A program made the position numbers and the translations under genes. The notes beneath the pieces were generated by a model, which saw only the letters and a program-made list of their open reading frames with translations, did not search any database and had not been told where the DNA came from. 62,009 nt of DNA from DASPUH01 sp964518505 (GTDB lineage: Bacteria > Chloroflexota > Limnocylindria > Limnocylindrales > CSP1-4). The number at the start of each line of letters is the position of its first letter. The stretch's first letter is position 1. Positions 43,411 to 51,646 of this stretch are shown piece by piece. The stretch spans positions 1-62,009 of the forward strand of contig CAZFGT010000009.1 in assembly GCA_964518505.1 (NCBI GenBank), in the 5' to 3' direction.

Positions 43411-43891
43411 CGCCGACCTTGGGGTCCCGAATAGCGCCTCCGGTGCTGCTCGCCACACAACGGCCTCGATCAAGTGCGGCCCCGATGGCCCTTGAGGACC
43501 CCGTTAGCGCCTCCAGGCCTGCCGAGCCGCTCGGAAGGCCTTAAGCCGCGCCCACCCCGGGCCGTCCGGGCCCGCGCCGGACCTTATCGCGAACGTTCGT
43601 GCTCGCAGCAGCACTGCACGGAATACGGATGAGCCCTTGGGTGCCCCGGGGGCCCTGGGACCCCCAGGCCTTCGACCCGCCGGTACCCGCCCCACTGGTG
43701 ATCCGAGCACGAGGGTGGGGCCCAAGGTCCCCGACCGACGGCGGCCCGGTTGCCTAAGGGCCTGGGCGATCGCCCTCATTCGTCGATGGGGCCCCGGTTT
43801 GTGCCTTCAGGGGCCACAAAAGGTGTACGACCCCAGGGTCGGCGGGCTTAGCACGACCCGGTGTGCTCGCATGATCAATAGGGCGGGCTAC
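43411..43891. repeat. Diverged dispersed intergenic repeat, copy 2
   Basis: The 43312-43977 region (666 bp) between convergent ppdK and the amine oxidase has no credible gene. From 43411 it matches, in order, the reverse complement of 31519-31107. It carries two TAGCGCCTCC blocks (43432-43441 and 43504-43513) and inverted GTGCTGCTC/GCAGCAGCAC blocks (about 43443 and 43606). Compared with copy 1 it has roughly 90 extra bases between its terminal arms. Confidence 0.55.
43682..43891. repeat. Terminal-inverted-repeat-like pair in copy 2
   Basis: 43682-43710 matches the reverse complement of 31199-31227 at about 26 of 29 positions, and 43863-43891 matches 31199-31227 at about 24 of 29. The two arms point in opposite directions and bound a 210-bp unit, as in copy 1. 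The spacer differs in length and sequence. Confidence 0.6.
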
Positions 43892-43977
43892 GATGACCCC
43901 GAAGGTGGTTCGGGGCGCCCTGGGGAGTCGGGGCCCGGCGCAGGCACCCCCGGCCGCCTGCCCGCCCCCGCCCCGCG

Positions 43978-45513
43978 CTAGGTCGAAGCGATGCCCGTGC
44001 CCTCGGCCACGTCGGGCGCCTCGTGGATCTGGCGGGCGGCGCGGATGCCCGACTCGAGGGCGCCCTGGATCCAGGCGTGATAGAGGGAACAGTGCTCGCC
44101 GGCGAAGAGGACGCGGCCCTCGGGCTGGACGATGGCCGGCTGCAGCTCGGTCTGCTGCTCGGGCGCGAACATGGCGAACGCGCCGCGGGCCCAGCGATCG
44201 CTGTACCAGGCGTGCGAGGCGCCCGTCTCGTACACATCCCGGATGCCGGGGTGGATGCGGGCCACGTCGTCGAGCGCCTCCTCCAGGCGCGTCTCCTCGT
44301 CCATCGCGCCCCACTGGAGCGCGTCCTGGCCCCAGGTATAGGAGGCCAGGAGGACGCCTCGCTCGATGGTGGGATCGGGGGTCGGGTAGTTGAGGCGTCG
44401 CACCGGCAGGTCGGTGACCGTGGCGCCGCCGACGATGCCGTCGTCCTTCTCCCAGATGCGCCGGCGGACCTGGAAGACGATCTTCGTCGACGCGTGGTAG
44501 TTGAGCTGGCGGATGGCACGGCGTTTCTCGTGGGAGAAGGGCTGCACGGTCTCGATCGTCCGCAGCACGGAGAACGGCACGGTGCACACGGCGTAGTCAC
44601 CGACCGCCCGGTAGCGCCCCGCCTCGGTCTTGTAGTGGACCACGACCGAGCCGGGCTCCTGGTCGATGGCGAAGACCTCCGCCCCCAGGTGGACCTCGCG
44701 GTGCAGCTCGCCGAAGAAGGCGTTGGGCAGTCGATCCATCCCGCCGCTGATCTCCTGCATGTCCACGTACGCCTTGCCGATGTCCTCGCGCAGGATCTCG
44801 ACGACCGCGTTGTGCATGTCGGCCTCGAGGAAGTTCATGACCGTGTAGTACTCGATGGCCCCCTCGCTCCAGCCCTTCTCGCGCAGGAACTCGTAGAGCG
44901 AGAACTGGTCGTACTTGCTGACGATCTCCGACCAGGCCGCCTGGCCCTCGTGCTCGACCATCGCCCGCAGGTCCCCGATGGCCGACTCCCACAGCTGGTC
45001 GGCGGTCCGGCCGCGCTCGTGGTCGGCCAGCGTGAAGGGCAGGCGCGACGGCTGCGCGTCCGCCTCGGCCATCGTCATGCGCTCGCCGTTGAGGTAGACG
45101 AGGCCATCGGGGTTGCCCATCATGAACGGCCGCAGCGGCAGGTCGAAGAGGCGGCAGTACTCCAGCGTCAGGTCGTGGGCCCGCGGGATGCGCATGCCGC
45201 CGGCCTCGGCGTACAGACCCGGCGCGAAGCCACGCATCGTATGGATGCGGCCGCCGACCCGGTTGCGGGCCTCCAGGACCGTCACGTGATGCCCCTGGCG
45301 CTTGAGTTCGTAGGCGGCGACGAGGCCGGCCAGGCCGGCCCCGATGATGACCACCCGCCGCGCCGGACCCGGCCGCACACCCAGCCCGGCCTGGGGAACG
45401 GCGAGCGTGGCGGCGGGGGTCGGCGGAGCCTGGTCGGGGGACGGCTGCGGCGACGCGTCCGGGAGATGCTGCGGGAGCTCGGCCGGCCGGGCCCCGGTCA
45501 CGTCCTTGGCCAT
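43978..45513 (-). CDS. Flavin monoamine/L-amino-acid oxidase family protein
   Basis: The 511-residue FAD protein oxidatively deaminates an amine or amino acid. It has the dinucleotide motif VVIIGAGLAGLVAAYEL, EARNRVGGRIHT, the AGGMRIP loop and the C-terminal flavin motif LFAGEHCSLYHAWIQGALESG (core GEHCSLYHAWIQGAL). The AGGMRIP loop recalls L-amino-acid oxidases and tryptophan 2-monooxygenase. About 48 Pro/Ala-rich residues precede the FAD domain, with no Tat or Sec signal. Start ATG 45513 has a -10-like box 7 nt upstream; the open frame extends to 45666 without homology. Confidence 0.85.
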   Translation of the reverse strand: MAKDVTGARPAELPQHLPDASPQPSPDQAPPTPAATLAVPQAGLGVRPGPARRVVIIGAGLAGLVAAYELKRQGHHVTVLEARNRVGGRIHTMRGFAPGLYAEAGGMRIPRAHDLTLEYCRLFDLPLRPFMMGNPDGLVYLNGERMTMAEADAQPSRLPFTLADHERGRTADQLWESAIGDLRAMVEHEGQAAWSEIVSKYDQFSLYEFLREKGWSEGAIEYYTVMNFLEADMHNAVVEILREDIGKAYVDMQEISGGMDRLPNAFFGELHREVHLGAEVFAIDQEPGSVVVHYKTEAGRYRAVGDYAVCTVPFSVLRTIETVQPFSHEKRRAIRQLNYHASTKIVFQVRRRIWEKDDGIVGGATVTDLPVRRLNYPTPDPTIERGVLLASYTWGQDALQWGAMDEETRLEEALDDVARIHPGIRDVYETGASHAWYSDRWARGAFAMFAPEQQTELQPAIVQPEGRVLFAGEHCSLYHAWIQGALESGIRAARQIHEAPDVAEGTGIAST

Positions 45514-45520
45514 GACGCGG

Positions 45521-45526
45521 ACGATA
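45521..45526 (-). promoter_or_regulatory. -10-like element for the amine oxidase, leaderless
   Basis: On the minus strand TATCGT ends 7 nt before the ATG at 45513; no Shine-Dalgarno is present. Confidence 0.4.
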
Positions 45527-45592
45527 CAACGGCCCTGCCGTGGCCGGTCCGCGACCTGACCGGCCCGGTAGGGGGTCGGGCCCTTTCTGTCC

Positions 45593-45612
45593 TGCGATCG
45601 GATTGCGATCGG
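45593..45612. promoter_or_regulatory. Direct repeat of a 9-mer one helical turn apart
   Basis: TGCGATCGG occurs at 45593-45601 and 45604-45612, 11 bp start to start, in the 168-bp region between the divergent amine oxidase and lipoprotein genes. Spacing by one turn suggests a tandem operator. The protein that would bind it is unknown. Confidence 0.3.
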
Positions 45613-45681
45613 GCTATGCCAGCCTTGGTCATATCCACGCGAGTCCTGCGCATCCCGGCGCATCACGCAACAGGAGGACCC

Positions 45682-46356
45682 ATGTACCGCTTCGCGCGCG
45701 CGGGTGCCATCGGCCTGATCGCCGGGGCCTTCCTGCTGAGCGGCTGCTCAGCCTCCGGGGCGCCGACCGCGCCGACGGCGCCGGGCACGACGAGCGGTCT
45801 GGCCACGGAGGGCACCTCGGTCGGACCGGGCGACTCGACCGCCGGCTCGGGCGGCGCCACGGCTAGCTGCAAGGGGCTGACCGCCGTCGACGCTCAGCCC
45901 CTGGTCGTGGATCAGATCACCGACGTGACCATCACGCCCTACGGTCTCCACGGGACCGGCCAGGAGTGCCGGTTCAACACGACTGAAGACAGCGTCACGG
46001 TCGATGTCACGGTCGATGGCGGCGCCGACGGCTCCGCCGAATTCGACGGCACCACGTTCACGGATCCGGTTCCCCTGCCCGGGGTGGGCGACAAGGCGAT
46101 CTGGGACAGCAACGACGAGTCGTCCGAGTTCGTGGCGATCAAGGGCACCGTCTACTGCAGCGTCGAGGTCGACCCCGAGAACGTCCCGGGCGTCGGGCAC
46201 CTGATGGACGAGGTCAACAACACGATCCGGATCGGCGACGCGAACTACAAGATCCTCGCGGCGGCTGCCGCCACCCTCTGCAACCGCATCTATGGCAGCG
46301 GCGATACGACCATCGACCTGAGCGGCCTGTCGACGCCGCCGTCCATCGCCCCGTGA
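45682..46356 (+). CDS. Secreted lipoprotein of unknown function
   Basis: The 224-residue protein has a type II signal peptide with a lipobox LLSGC at about residues 17-21, then a Thr/Gly/Ser-rich linker (about 22-60) and a compact domain with four Cys (ATASCKGL, QECRFN, TVYCSVEV, ATLCNRIY) that could form two disulfides. The domain recalls small extracellular lipoproteins of Actinobacteria/Chloroflexota but I cannot name it. AGGAGG lies 5 nt before the ATG. Confidence 0.8.
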   Translation: MYRFARAGAIGLIAGAFLLSGCSASGAPTAPTAPGTTSGLATEGTSVGPGDSTAGSGGATASCKGLTAVDAQPLVVDQITDVTITPYGLHGTGQECRFNTTEDSVTVDVTVDGGADGSAEFDGTTFTDPVPLPGVGDKAIWDSNDESSEFVAIKGTVYCSVEVDPENVPGVGHLMDEVNNTIRIGDANYKILAAAAATLCNRIYGSGDTTIDLSGLSTPPSIAP

Positions 46357-46403
46357 GCCGTCGCGTTACCCGGGTCGGCCGCTGAGGGACACGCTCCCTC
46401 TTG

Positions 46404-46409
46404 TACGAT
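46404..46409 (+). promoter_or_regulatory. -10-like element deciding the ureohydrolase start
   Basis: TACGAT overlaps an ATG at 46408 and ends 7 nt before ATG 46417. No Shine-Dalgarno is present. If it is the -10 box, ATG 46417 is the start of a leaderless message. Confidence 0.4.
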
Positions 46410-46416
46410 GCCGGGC

Positions 46417-47385
46417 ATGCCGCGCACCCCGCGCTACGGACCGGCCGACTCATTGCAGTCGCCCCGCTTCACTGGCCCCACCACGTTCGCCCGGCTGCCG
46501 CACGTGACGGACCTGGCGGACGTGGACCTGGCGGTGGTCGGCGTGCCGTTCGACACCGGCGTGACGTACCGGGTCGGTGGGCGGTTCGGGCCTGGCGCGG
46601 TCCGCGACGCCTCGGTGATGCTGCGCCCGTACAACCCGCACCTGGACGTGTCCCCGTTCCAGGTCCTCTCATGCGTCGACCACGGCGACGTGGCCATCGT
46701 GCCCGGCTACATCGAGCGGAGCTACGCGGCCATCGAGGCGGCGGTCGCGCCACTGGTCCAGGCCGGCGTCGTCCCCCTGCTCATCGGCGGCGACCACGCC
46801 TGCACGCTGCCCCACCTGCGCGCGACGCGCAGCCGCGGCCCCGTGGCGGTGGTGGACTTCGACTCGCACACCGACGCATGGGACAGCTACTTCGGCGAGA
46901 AGTACAACCACGGCACGTGGATGCGCCGGGCCATCGAGGAGGGCCTGGTCGACGTGGCTCACTCGATCGAGGTCGGCCTGCGCGGCACGCTCTATGGCCC
47001 GGAGGACTGGCCCTCCCTGACCACCGAGCTCGGGCTGGACTACCAGACGACCGAGCAGGTCCTGGCCCAGGGCGCCGAAACGATCGCTGCTCGCATCCGC
47101 GGCAGGGTGGGGGACCGACCGGCCTTCATCAGCTTCGACATCGACGTGGTCGATCCCGCCTTCGCCCCCGGCACCGGCACGCCCGAACCGGGCGGCCTCT
47201 CCGCCCACGACGCCCTGGCCATCGTGCGCCGCCTCACCGGCATCGACTTCGTGGGCTTCGATGTGGTCGAAGTCATCCCGGCCTACGACCCGGCCGGCCA
47301 GACGGCCTTCCTGGCGGCCAACCTGGCGTACGAGATGCTCTCGCTTGTCGCCGTGCGCCGCCGCGACGCGGCAGGCCCTCACTAG
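46417..47385 (+). CDS. Ureohydrolase (agmatinase/arginase superfamily)
   Basis: It hydrolyses a guanidino compound to urea and an amine through a two-metal centre. The 322-residue protein has the metal motifs LIGGDHACTLPHL, VVDFDSHTDAWD and SFDIDVVDPAFAPGTGTPE. The substrate (agmatine, guanidinobutyrate or another) cannot be read from sequence. ATG 46417 is preferred over ATG 46408, which overlaps the -10 box. Its TAG stop lies in the CTAG at 47382-47385, shared with the convergent gene. Confidence 0.87.
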   Translation: MPRTPRYGPADSLQSPRFTGPTTFARLPHVTDLADVDLAVVGVPFDTGVTYRVGGRFGPGAVRDASVMLRPYNPHLDVSPFQVLSCVDHGDVAIVPGYIERSYAAIEAAVAPLVQAGVVPLLIGGDHACTLPHLRATRSRGPVAVVDFDSHTDAWDSYFGEKYNHGTWMRRAIEEGLVDVAHSIEVGLRGTLYGPEDWPSLTTELGLDYQTTEQVLAQGAETIAARIRGRVGDRPAFISFDIDVVDPAFAPGTGTPEPGGLSAHDALAIVRRLTGIDFVGFDVVEVIPAYDPAGQTAFLAANLAYEMLSLVAVRRRDAAGPH

Positions 47386-48278
47386 CTCGGGAGCCAGCCC
47401 TCGGGGATAGGCGGCTGGCGATGGTGCACCGCGGGCAGGTCAAGGCCGGCCACGTGCGCCGCGATCTCGTCGAGCGCGGCGACCCAGACGCCCGAGTCGC
47501 GCATCGCCAGCAGCTCGTCAAGGAACCCGGCCAGCGCCGCGGCGCGTGACGGTCGCCCGGAAAGGAACGGGTGCATGGTGAGCACCAGGCAGCCGCCGGC
47601 GGCGAACGTGGCGTCGCGTTCCAGGCGCCACATCTCCATGACCTTGGCCGGGCTCTCGATGAGACCCGAGCCGGTCAGGTCGGGCAGGTAGGCGTACTGC
47701 TCCCAGTCGTCGAGCCCCCAGTGGATGGGGATCTCGACCAGCCAGGGCGCCAGCTGCCCGTCCGGGCCGGGCTCGGCCGTGGCCAGGCGGTAGGGCCGGT
47801 CGGCATCCATGAGGCTCGAGTCGTAGCGGAAGCCGTGCCGCGCCAGCAGGCTCGGCGTGTGGTGCGACGTCTCCCACATCGGCGCGCGATAGCCGATGGG
47901 CCGGACGCCCGCGACCGCGTCCAGGGCTTCCAATCCGCGCAGGAGGTACCGCTCCTCGGTCGCCTCGTTGGCCCCGAGTGGCTCGTGGAGGTAGCCGTGA
48001 TGGCCGATCTCATGGCCGCCGTCCCGGATGGCCCGGACGGTGTCCGGCCAGCGTTCGGCGGTGTAGCCGGGCACGAAGAAGGTGGCCCGGATCTGGCGCT
48101 CGGCGAGCAGGCCCAGCAGCCGCGGCACGCCCGTCCGCGGCCCGTATGCCTGGTGGGTCATGACGCCCAGGCGCCGCGCCGCAGCAGGAGCGCCGGCGAG
48201 GATGGCGCTCTCCGCGTCCACGTCGAACGTGACGGCGGCGGCCGCCCGGGTGCCGGGCGGCCAGAACGCCTCGCTCAC
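47382..48278 (-). CDS. PgdA/cyclic-imidase-like polysaccharide deacetylase family hydrolase
   Basis: The 298-residue NodB-fold protein has the metal Asp region VTFDVDAES (D19/D21), the HxxxH H94/H98 in HHGYLHE, and GYRAPMWETSHHTPSLLARHG. Its overall pattern (ATFFVPGYTAERWPDTV, DSSLMDADRPY, WGLDDWEQY) matches the family of Helicobacter PgdA and Pseudomonas cyclic imide hydrolase rather than classic chitin deacetylases. No signal peptide argues against a wall substrate, and operon mates codA/codB favour a cyclic imide or similar ring. GTG start, 13 nt after codB. Confidence 0.8.
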   Translation of the reverse strand: MSEAFWPPGTRAAAAVTFDVDAESAILAGAPAAARRLGVMTHQAYGPRTGVPRLLGLLAERQIRATFFVPGYTAERWPDTVRAIRDGGHEIGHHGYLHEPLGANEATEERYLLRGLEALDAVAGVRPIGYRAPMWETSHHTPSLLARHGFRYDSSLMDADRPYRLATAEPGPDGQLAPWLVEIPIHWGLDDWEQYAYLPDLTGSGLIESPAKVMEMWRLERDATFAAGGCLVLTMHPFLSGRPSRAAALAGFLDELLAMRDSGVWVAALDEIAAHVAGLDLPAVHHRQPPIPEGWLPS

Positions 48279-48291
48279 GATGGCTGGGTCC

Positions 48292-49683
48292 TCAAGCGGT
48301 GGGGACGGCGGTGCTCTTGGTGTACTGCTCGAGGGCCCAGTAGACGATGCCGGCCACGATGAAGCCGACCACGTAGGCGATGTCCGCGCCGCCGAGCGCG
48401 GTCGCGATCGGCCCGACGAAGATCGTCGCGTCCATGAAGGGGATCGAGACGACGAAGCCCACGACCAGCGCGATGAGGGCGTTCATGCCGGTCGGCAGGA
48501 GGCCGAAGGCGACGGCCTTCGATCCATCGATGGTCCCGCGCCCACGTCGGCTCAGGTCGACCAGCACGATGGCCGCCCAGGGGCCGATCCAGTAGGTGAT
48601 GAACAGCAGGTAGTTCTCGAAGGTGGCCTGGAAATTCGCCTGATACAGGTACAGCGTGGCGATGTAGCTGAGCACCCCGACCACCAGCGCCGAGAGCGGC
48701 CGCGGGACCCTGACGCCGGCCGCCTGGAGCGACAGCGAGCCCGTGTAGTCGTTCATGGCGTTGACGGCCACCGTGCCGAAGAAGATGGCGATCATGGCCA
48801 GCGCGCCGATGATGCCGCCGCCCAGAAGCGCATTGATCTGGTGGACCGGGTCGGTCAGGGTCGCGTCGAGGGCGCCGAAGACGGCCAGGCCCAGGACCTC
48901 GATCCAGGTGGCCGAGAGGAACAGGCCAAGGAAGGTGTAGCCAAAGACCTTGGAGCCGGACGAGTCGCTGGGCAGGTAGCGGCTGTAGTCGGACGCGTAG
49001 AGGGCCCACGCCAGGTTGAAGCTGCCGGCGATGGTGGTCATGAGCACGAAGCTGCCCAGGCCAGAGGCGGAGCCGTCGGCGAGGCTGAAGTTGGCCTTGG
49101 AGAGCACCGCGACGGTGACGACCCCGAAGAGGATCGCCAGCCCGATGGCGGCGTACTTCTCGAAGGTGTGGATGGCCTCGTAGCCCACCACGCTCAGGCC
49201 GGCCTGGCACAGGACGACGATCAGCAGTCCCACCGGGAACGGCACCGCACCACCGGAGATGACGTCGATGGCATAGGCGCCGAAGAACGCGTTGATGGCG
49301 TCCCAGGCGATCGTGCTCAGCCAGTTGATGCCGGCCGGCACGACGATCGACTTCCCGAAGGGCAGTCGGGCGGCCGGGATCTGGGCCATGCCGGTGCGCG
49401 GACCCATGGCACTCAGGACACCCACCAGGGCGGCGCCGATGAGGTTGCCCACGACGATGGCCAGCAGGCCGTCGACGAATCCCAGCCCGATGAACGACGC
49501 CGGGGCGAGCACGCCGATGGCGAACGCGGCGGGCACCAGGTTCGGCGTGAACCACACCGTGAACAGCCGCCAGACAGCGCCGTAGCGGGCTGCGTCCGGG
49601 ATCGGCTCCATGCCGTGGCCCTCGATGGAGAGGTCACCCTCGCCCTTGGGCATCGAGTCGCGGGTCAACGCCTGGACTGCCAT
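48292..49683 (-). CDS. codB: NCS1 family nucleobase permease (CodB-like)
   Basis: The 463-residue protein has about twelve membrane helices and NCS1 features: WRLFTVWFTPNLVPAAFAIG in the first helix, LGFVDGLLAIVVGNLIGAAL and SDYSRYLPSDSSG. NCS1 carriers import cytosine, purines, allantoin or hydantoins with sodium or protons. It follows codA by 2 nt, with GGAGG inside the end of codA. CodB is the natural name by context; the true substrate could be another heterocycle. Confidence 0.85.
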   Translation of the reverse strand: MAVQALTRDSMPKGEGDLSIEGHGMEPIPDAARYGAVWRLFTVWFTPNLVPAAFAIGVLAPASFIGLGFVDGLLAIVVGNLIGAALVGVLSAMGPRTGMAQIPAARLPFGKSIVVPAGINWLSTIAWDAINAFFGAYAIDVISGGAVPFPVGLLIVVLCQAGLSVVGYEAIHTFEKYAAIGLAILFGVVTVAVLSKANFSLADGSASGLGSFVLMTTIAGSFNLAWALYASDYSRYLPSDSSGSKVFGYTFLGLFLSATWIEVLGLAVFGALDATLTDPVHQINALLGGGIIGALAMIAIFFGTVAVNAMNDYTGSLSLQAAGVRVPRPLSALVVGVLSYIATLYLYQANFQATFENYLLFITYWIGPWAAIVLVDLSRRGRGTIDGSKAVAFGLLPTGMNALIALVVGFVVSIPFMDATIFVGPIATALGGADIAYVVGFIVAGIVYWALEQYTKSTAVPTA

Positions 49684-49685
49684 CC

Positions 49686-50999
49686 CTAACCCTCCTGCTT
49701 GGTGAACGTGATGGGCACGTCGCCCTCAGCCCGGTGCACGACCGCGCGCGCCGGCTCCGTCTCGGCCACCACTCGACCGAGGCGCACCACCCAGCGCGCC
49801 ACGGGCCGGAGGCGGATCGCCTCCGCTTCGTCCGCGCAGTCGAAGACCACGAAGTTCGCCGGTTTGCCCTCCTCCACCCCGTATTCGACTTCGGCCGCCC
49901 GGGCGGCGTTGTCGGTGACCATGCGGTAGGCCCGGAACAGCTCGCCCCGGCCGGTCATGTGGCCGACGTGCACCAGCATCGACAGCGCGTCAAGCATCGA
50001 GCCGCGGCCCAGCGGGTACCACGGATCCATGATCGAGTCGTGGCCGCAGGCGACGTTGATGCCGGCCGCGTCAAGCTCCTTGACCCGTGTCATGCCGCGG
50101 CGCTTGGGGTACGAGTCGAAGCGGCCCTGCAAGGCGATGTTGTCGAGGGGGTTGGCCACGATCGTGACCCCCGCCCGCTTCAGGATCTGCAGCAGCTTGA
50201 AGGCGTACGCGTCGTTGTAGGAGCCCATCGCCGTGGTGTGGCCGGCCACCACGCGGCCTTGCATGCCGTGTCGCATCGTGTCGGCCGCGACCACCTCCAG
50301 GAAGCGCGACTGCTCGTCGTCCGTCTCGTCGCAGTGGAGGTCGATACCCGCTCCCGTCTCGCGCGAGAGCTCGAAGAGGAAGTGGACCTCCTCCACGCCG
50401 TCGTCGCGGGTCCATTCGTAGTGGGGGATGCCGCCGATGACGTCGCAGCCCAGGCGCATCGCCTCGCGCATCAGCGCCTTGCCGTCGGGGAACGACAGGA
50501 TGCCGTCCTGGGGGAAGGCGATGAGGCGCAGGTCGACGACGTCGCGCATCTCGTCCCGCAACTCCAGCAGAGCGCGCAGCGCGACGAGCTTGGGGTCGCA
50601 GACATCGACATGGGAGCGGATGAGACCCGTGCCCTGGGCCACTTCCCAGAGGATCGCCTGGCGCGCCCGATCCTTGACGTCCTTATGGGTCAGGTGCGGC
50701 TTGCGCTCGGCCCATGTCAGGATGCCCTCGATGAGCGTGCCCGACTCGTTGTGACGCGGCTCGCCCACCGTCAGGACCGCGTCCAGATGGACGTGCGGAT
50801 CCACGAGGGGCGGGGAGAGGAGGCGGCCCTCCGCGTCCAGCTCACGGGCGGCCTTGCCCTTGAGGGTGCCCGCCGGGCGGATGGCCTCGATGCGGCCGCC
50901 GGTGACCGCCACGTCAACGCGTTCCGCAGCCGACCCGCGGGGAACGGCAGGATCCGTATGCGTGGGGTGGACGCGCGCGTTGCGCACGAGGAGATCCAC
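49686..50999 (-). CDS. codA: Cytosine deaminase (CodA-type amidohydrolase)
   Basis: It deaminates cytosine to uracil; relatives also act on creatinine or isoguanine. The 437-residue protein keeps the CodA metal and catalytic residues: H69/H71 (DPHVHLDAV), H222 and E225 (LHCDETDDEQSRF), H254 (GHTTAM) and D321 (CGHDSIMDPWYPLG), and closely follows E. coli CodA along its length. GTG 50999 is chosen from the GGGGAG 9 nt upstream (51009-51014) and the conserved length; the frame is open to 51104. It is first in codA-codB-imidase. Confidence 0.92.
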   Translation of the reverse strand: MDLLVRNARVHPTHTDPAVPRGSAAERVDVAVTGGRIEAIRPAGTLKGKAARELDAEGRLLSPPLVDPHVHLDAVLTVGEPRHNESGTLIEGILTWAERKPHLTHKDVKDRARQAILWEVAQGTGLIRSHVDVCDPKLVALRALLELRDEMRDVVDLRLIAFPQDGILSFPDGKALMREAMRLGCDVIGGIPHYEWTRDDGVEEVHFLFELSRETGAGIDLHCDETDDEQSRFLEVVAADTMRHGMQGRVVAGHTTAMGSYNDAYAFKLLQILKRAGVTIVANPLDNIALQGRFDSYPKRRGMTRVKELDAAGINVACGHDSIMDPWYPLGRGSMLDALSMLVHVGHMTGRGELFRAYRMVTDNAARAAEVEYGVEEGKPANFVVFDCADEAEAIRLRPVARWVVRLGRVVAETEPARAVVHRAEGDVPITFTKQEG

Positions 51000-51062
51000 G
51001 CCAGGCTGCTCCCCATCCGAAGCCCCTGTGCGACGCGGTGCCCACGCCGCCACGGTCCGTGC

Positions 51063-51068
51063 AGTGTA
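51063..51068 (-). promoter_or_regulatory. -10-like element for the codA operon
   Basis: TACACT on the minus strand would start a transcript near 51056 with a leader of about 57 nt ending in the codA Shine-Dalgarno. No good -35 is seen. Confidence 0.35.
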
Positions 51069-51601
51069 CCGTCGGCGCGGGCGCGTCTCTGGCCGGTGGC
51101 GCACGTCGCCGCTTCGCCGCCCGCCTACCTGGTCACCTGTGACTGGGGGGCACGCTTGAGCACCATCGCGGCCCCGAACGCGGCTGGAGAGGCCGGATCC
51201 GGGCCTCTCCTGAGCACCTCCACGCGCGCGCCAGGGCCGCTGGGGCCGGATCGCGAGGCTATCCGATCCAGGACTGCTCCAACGTGCCCCGGAGTCAGAT
51301 CTGACCCGATCGGGCGGCCCCTGACCAGGTCGCCGGGCGTCGGCCGCGCTGAGACCGTTCGCACCTCACGGTGAGTGAACAGATGCGGGTCAAAGGTTGC
51401 CCGCGCGCCCTCGACGGGCCGCTTCAGGGCTGTATCGGTCGCTGCCAGTGACCATTTGCCGCGCTGGCCGACCGCCGGCGGTCAAGCTGCCGGCTTCGGG
51501 GGTGAAACGTTCACTGCCAGCGACACTCGGGCCAGGTGCAAGGACGCGACCGATCTGGGGCTACCTGGTCCGCAGCGCGGCTCCGGGCGAGGGCCCTGCG
51601 A

Positions 51602-51607
51602 TACGAT
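51602..51607 (+). promoter_or_regulatory. -10-like element for the RDD operon
   Basis: TACGAT lies 39 nt before ATG 51647, leaving room for a short leader with GGGAGGG as ribosome-binding site. Confidence 0.35.
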
Positions 51608-51646
51608 GCGGCCGTCCGACCGCCCACGGATCGAGGGAGGGTTCCC

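Larger units (their letters stand above)
51000..51646. other. 647-bp divergent intergenic region between codA and the RDD gene
   Basis: No convincing gene. It holds the codA -10 (51063-51068), a perfect 9-bp hairpin GGAGAGGCC/GGCCTCTCC (51186-51194 and 51202-51210, 7-nt loop), a 12-bp palindrome GTCAGATCTGAC (51294-51305) and a -10-like TACGAT (51602-51607) before the RDD gene. The hairpin is oriented to end neither flanking gene, so it may belong to an unrecognised small RNA. Confidence 0.4.

Noticed and set aside
51125..51364. 79-codon minus-strand frame upstream of codA
   Set aside because: No start signal or protein-like pattern. It spans a hairpin and a palindrome better explained as noncoding.
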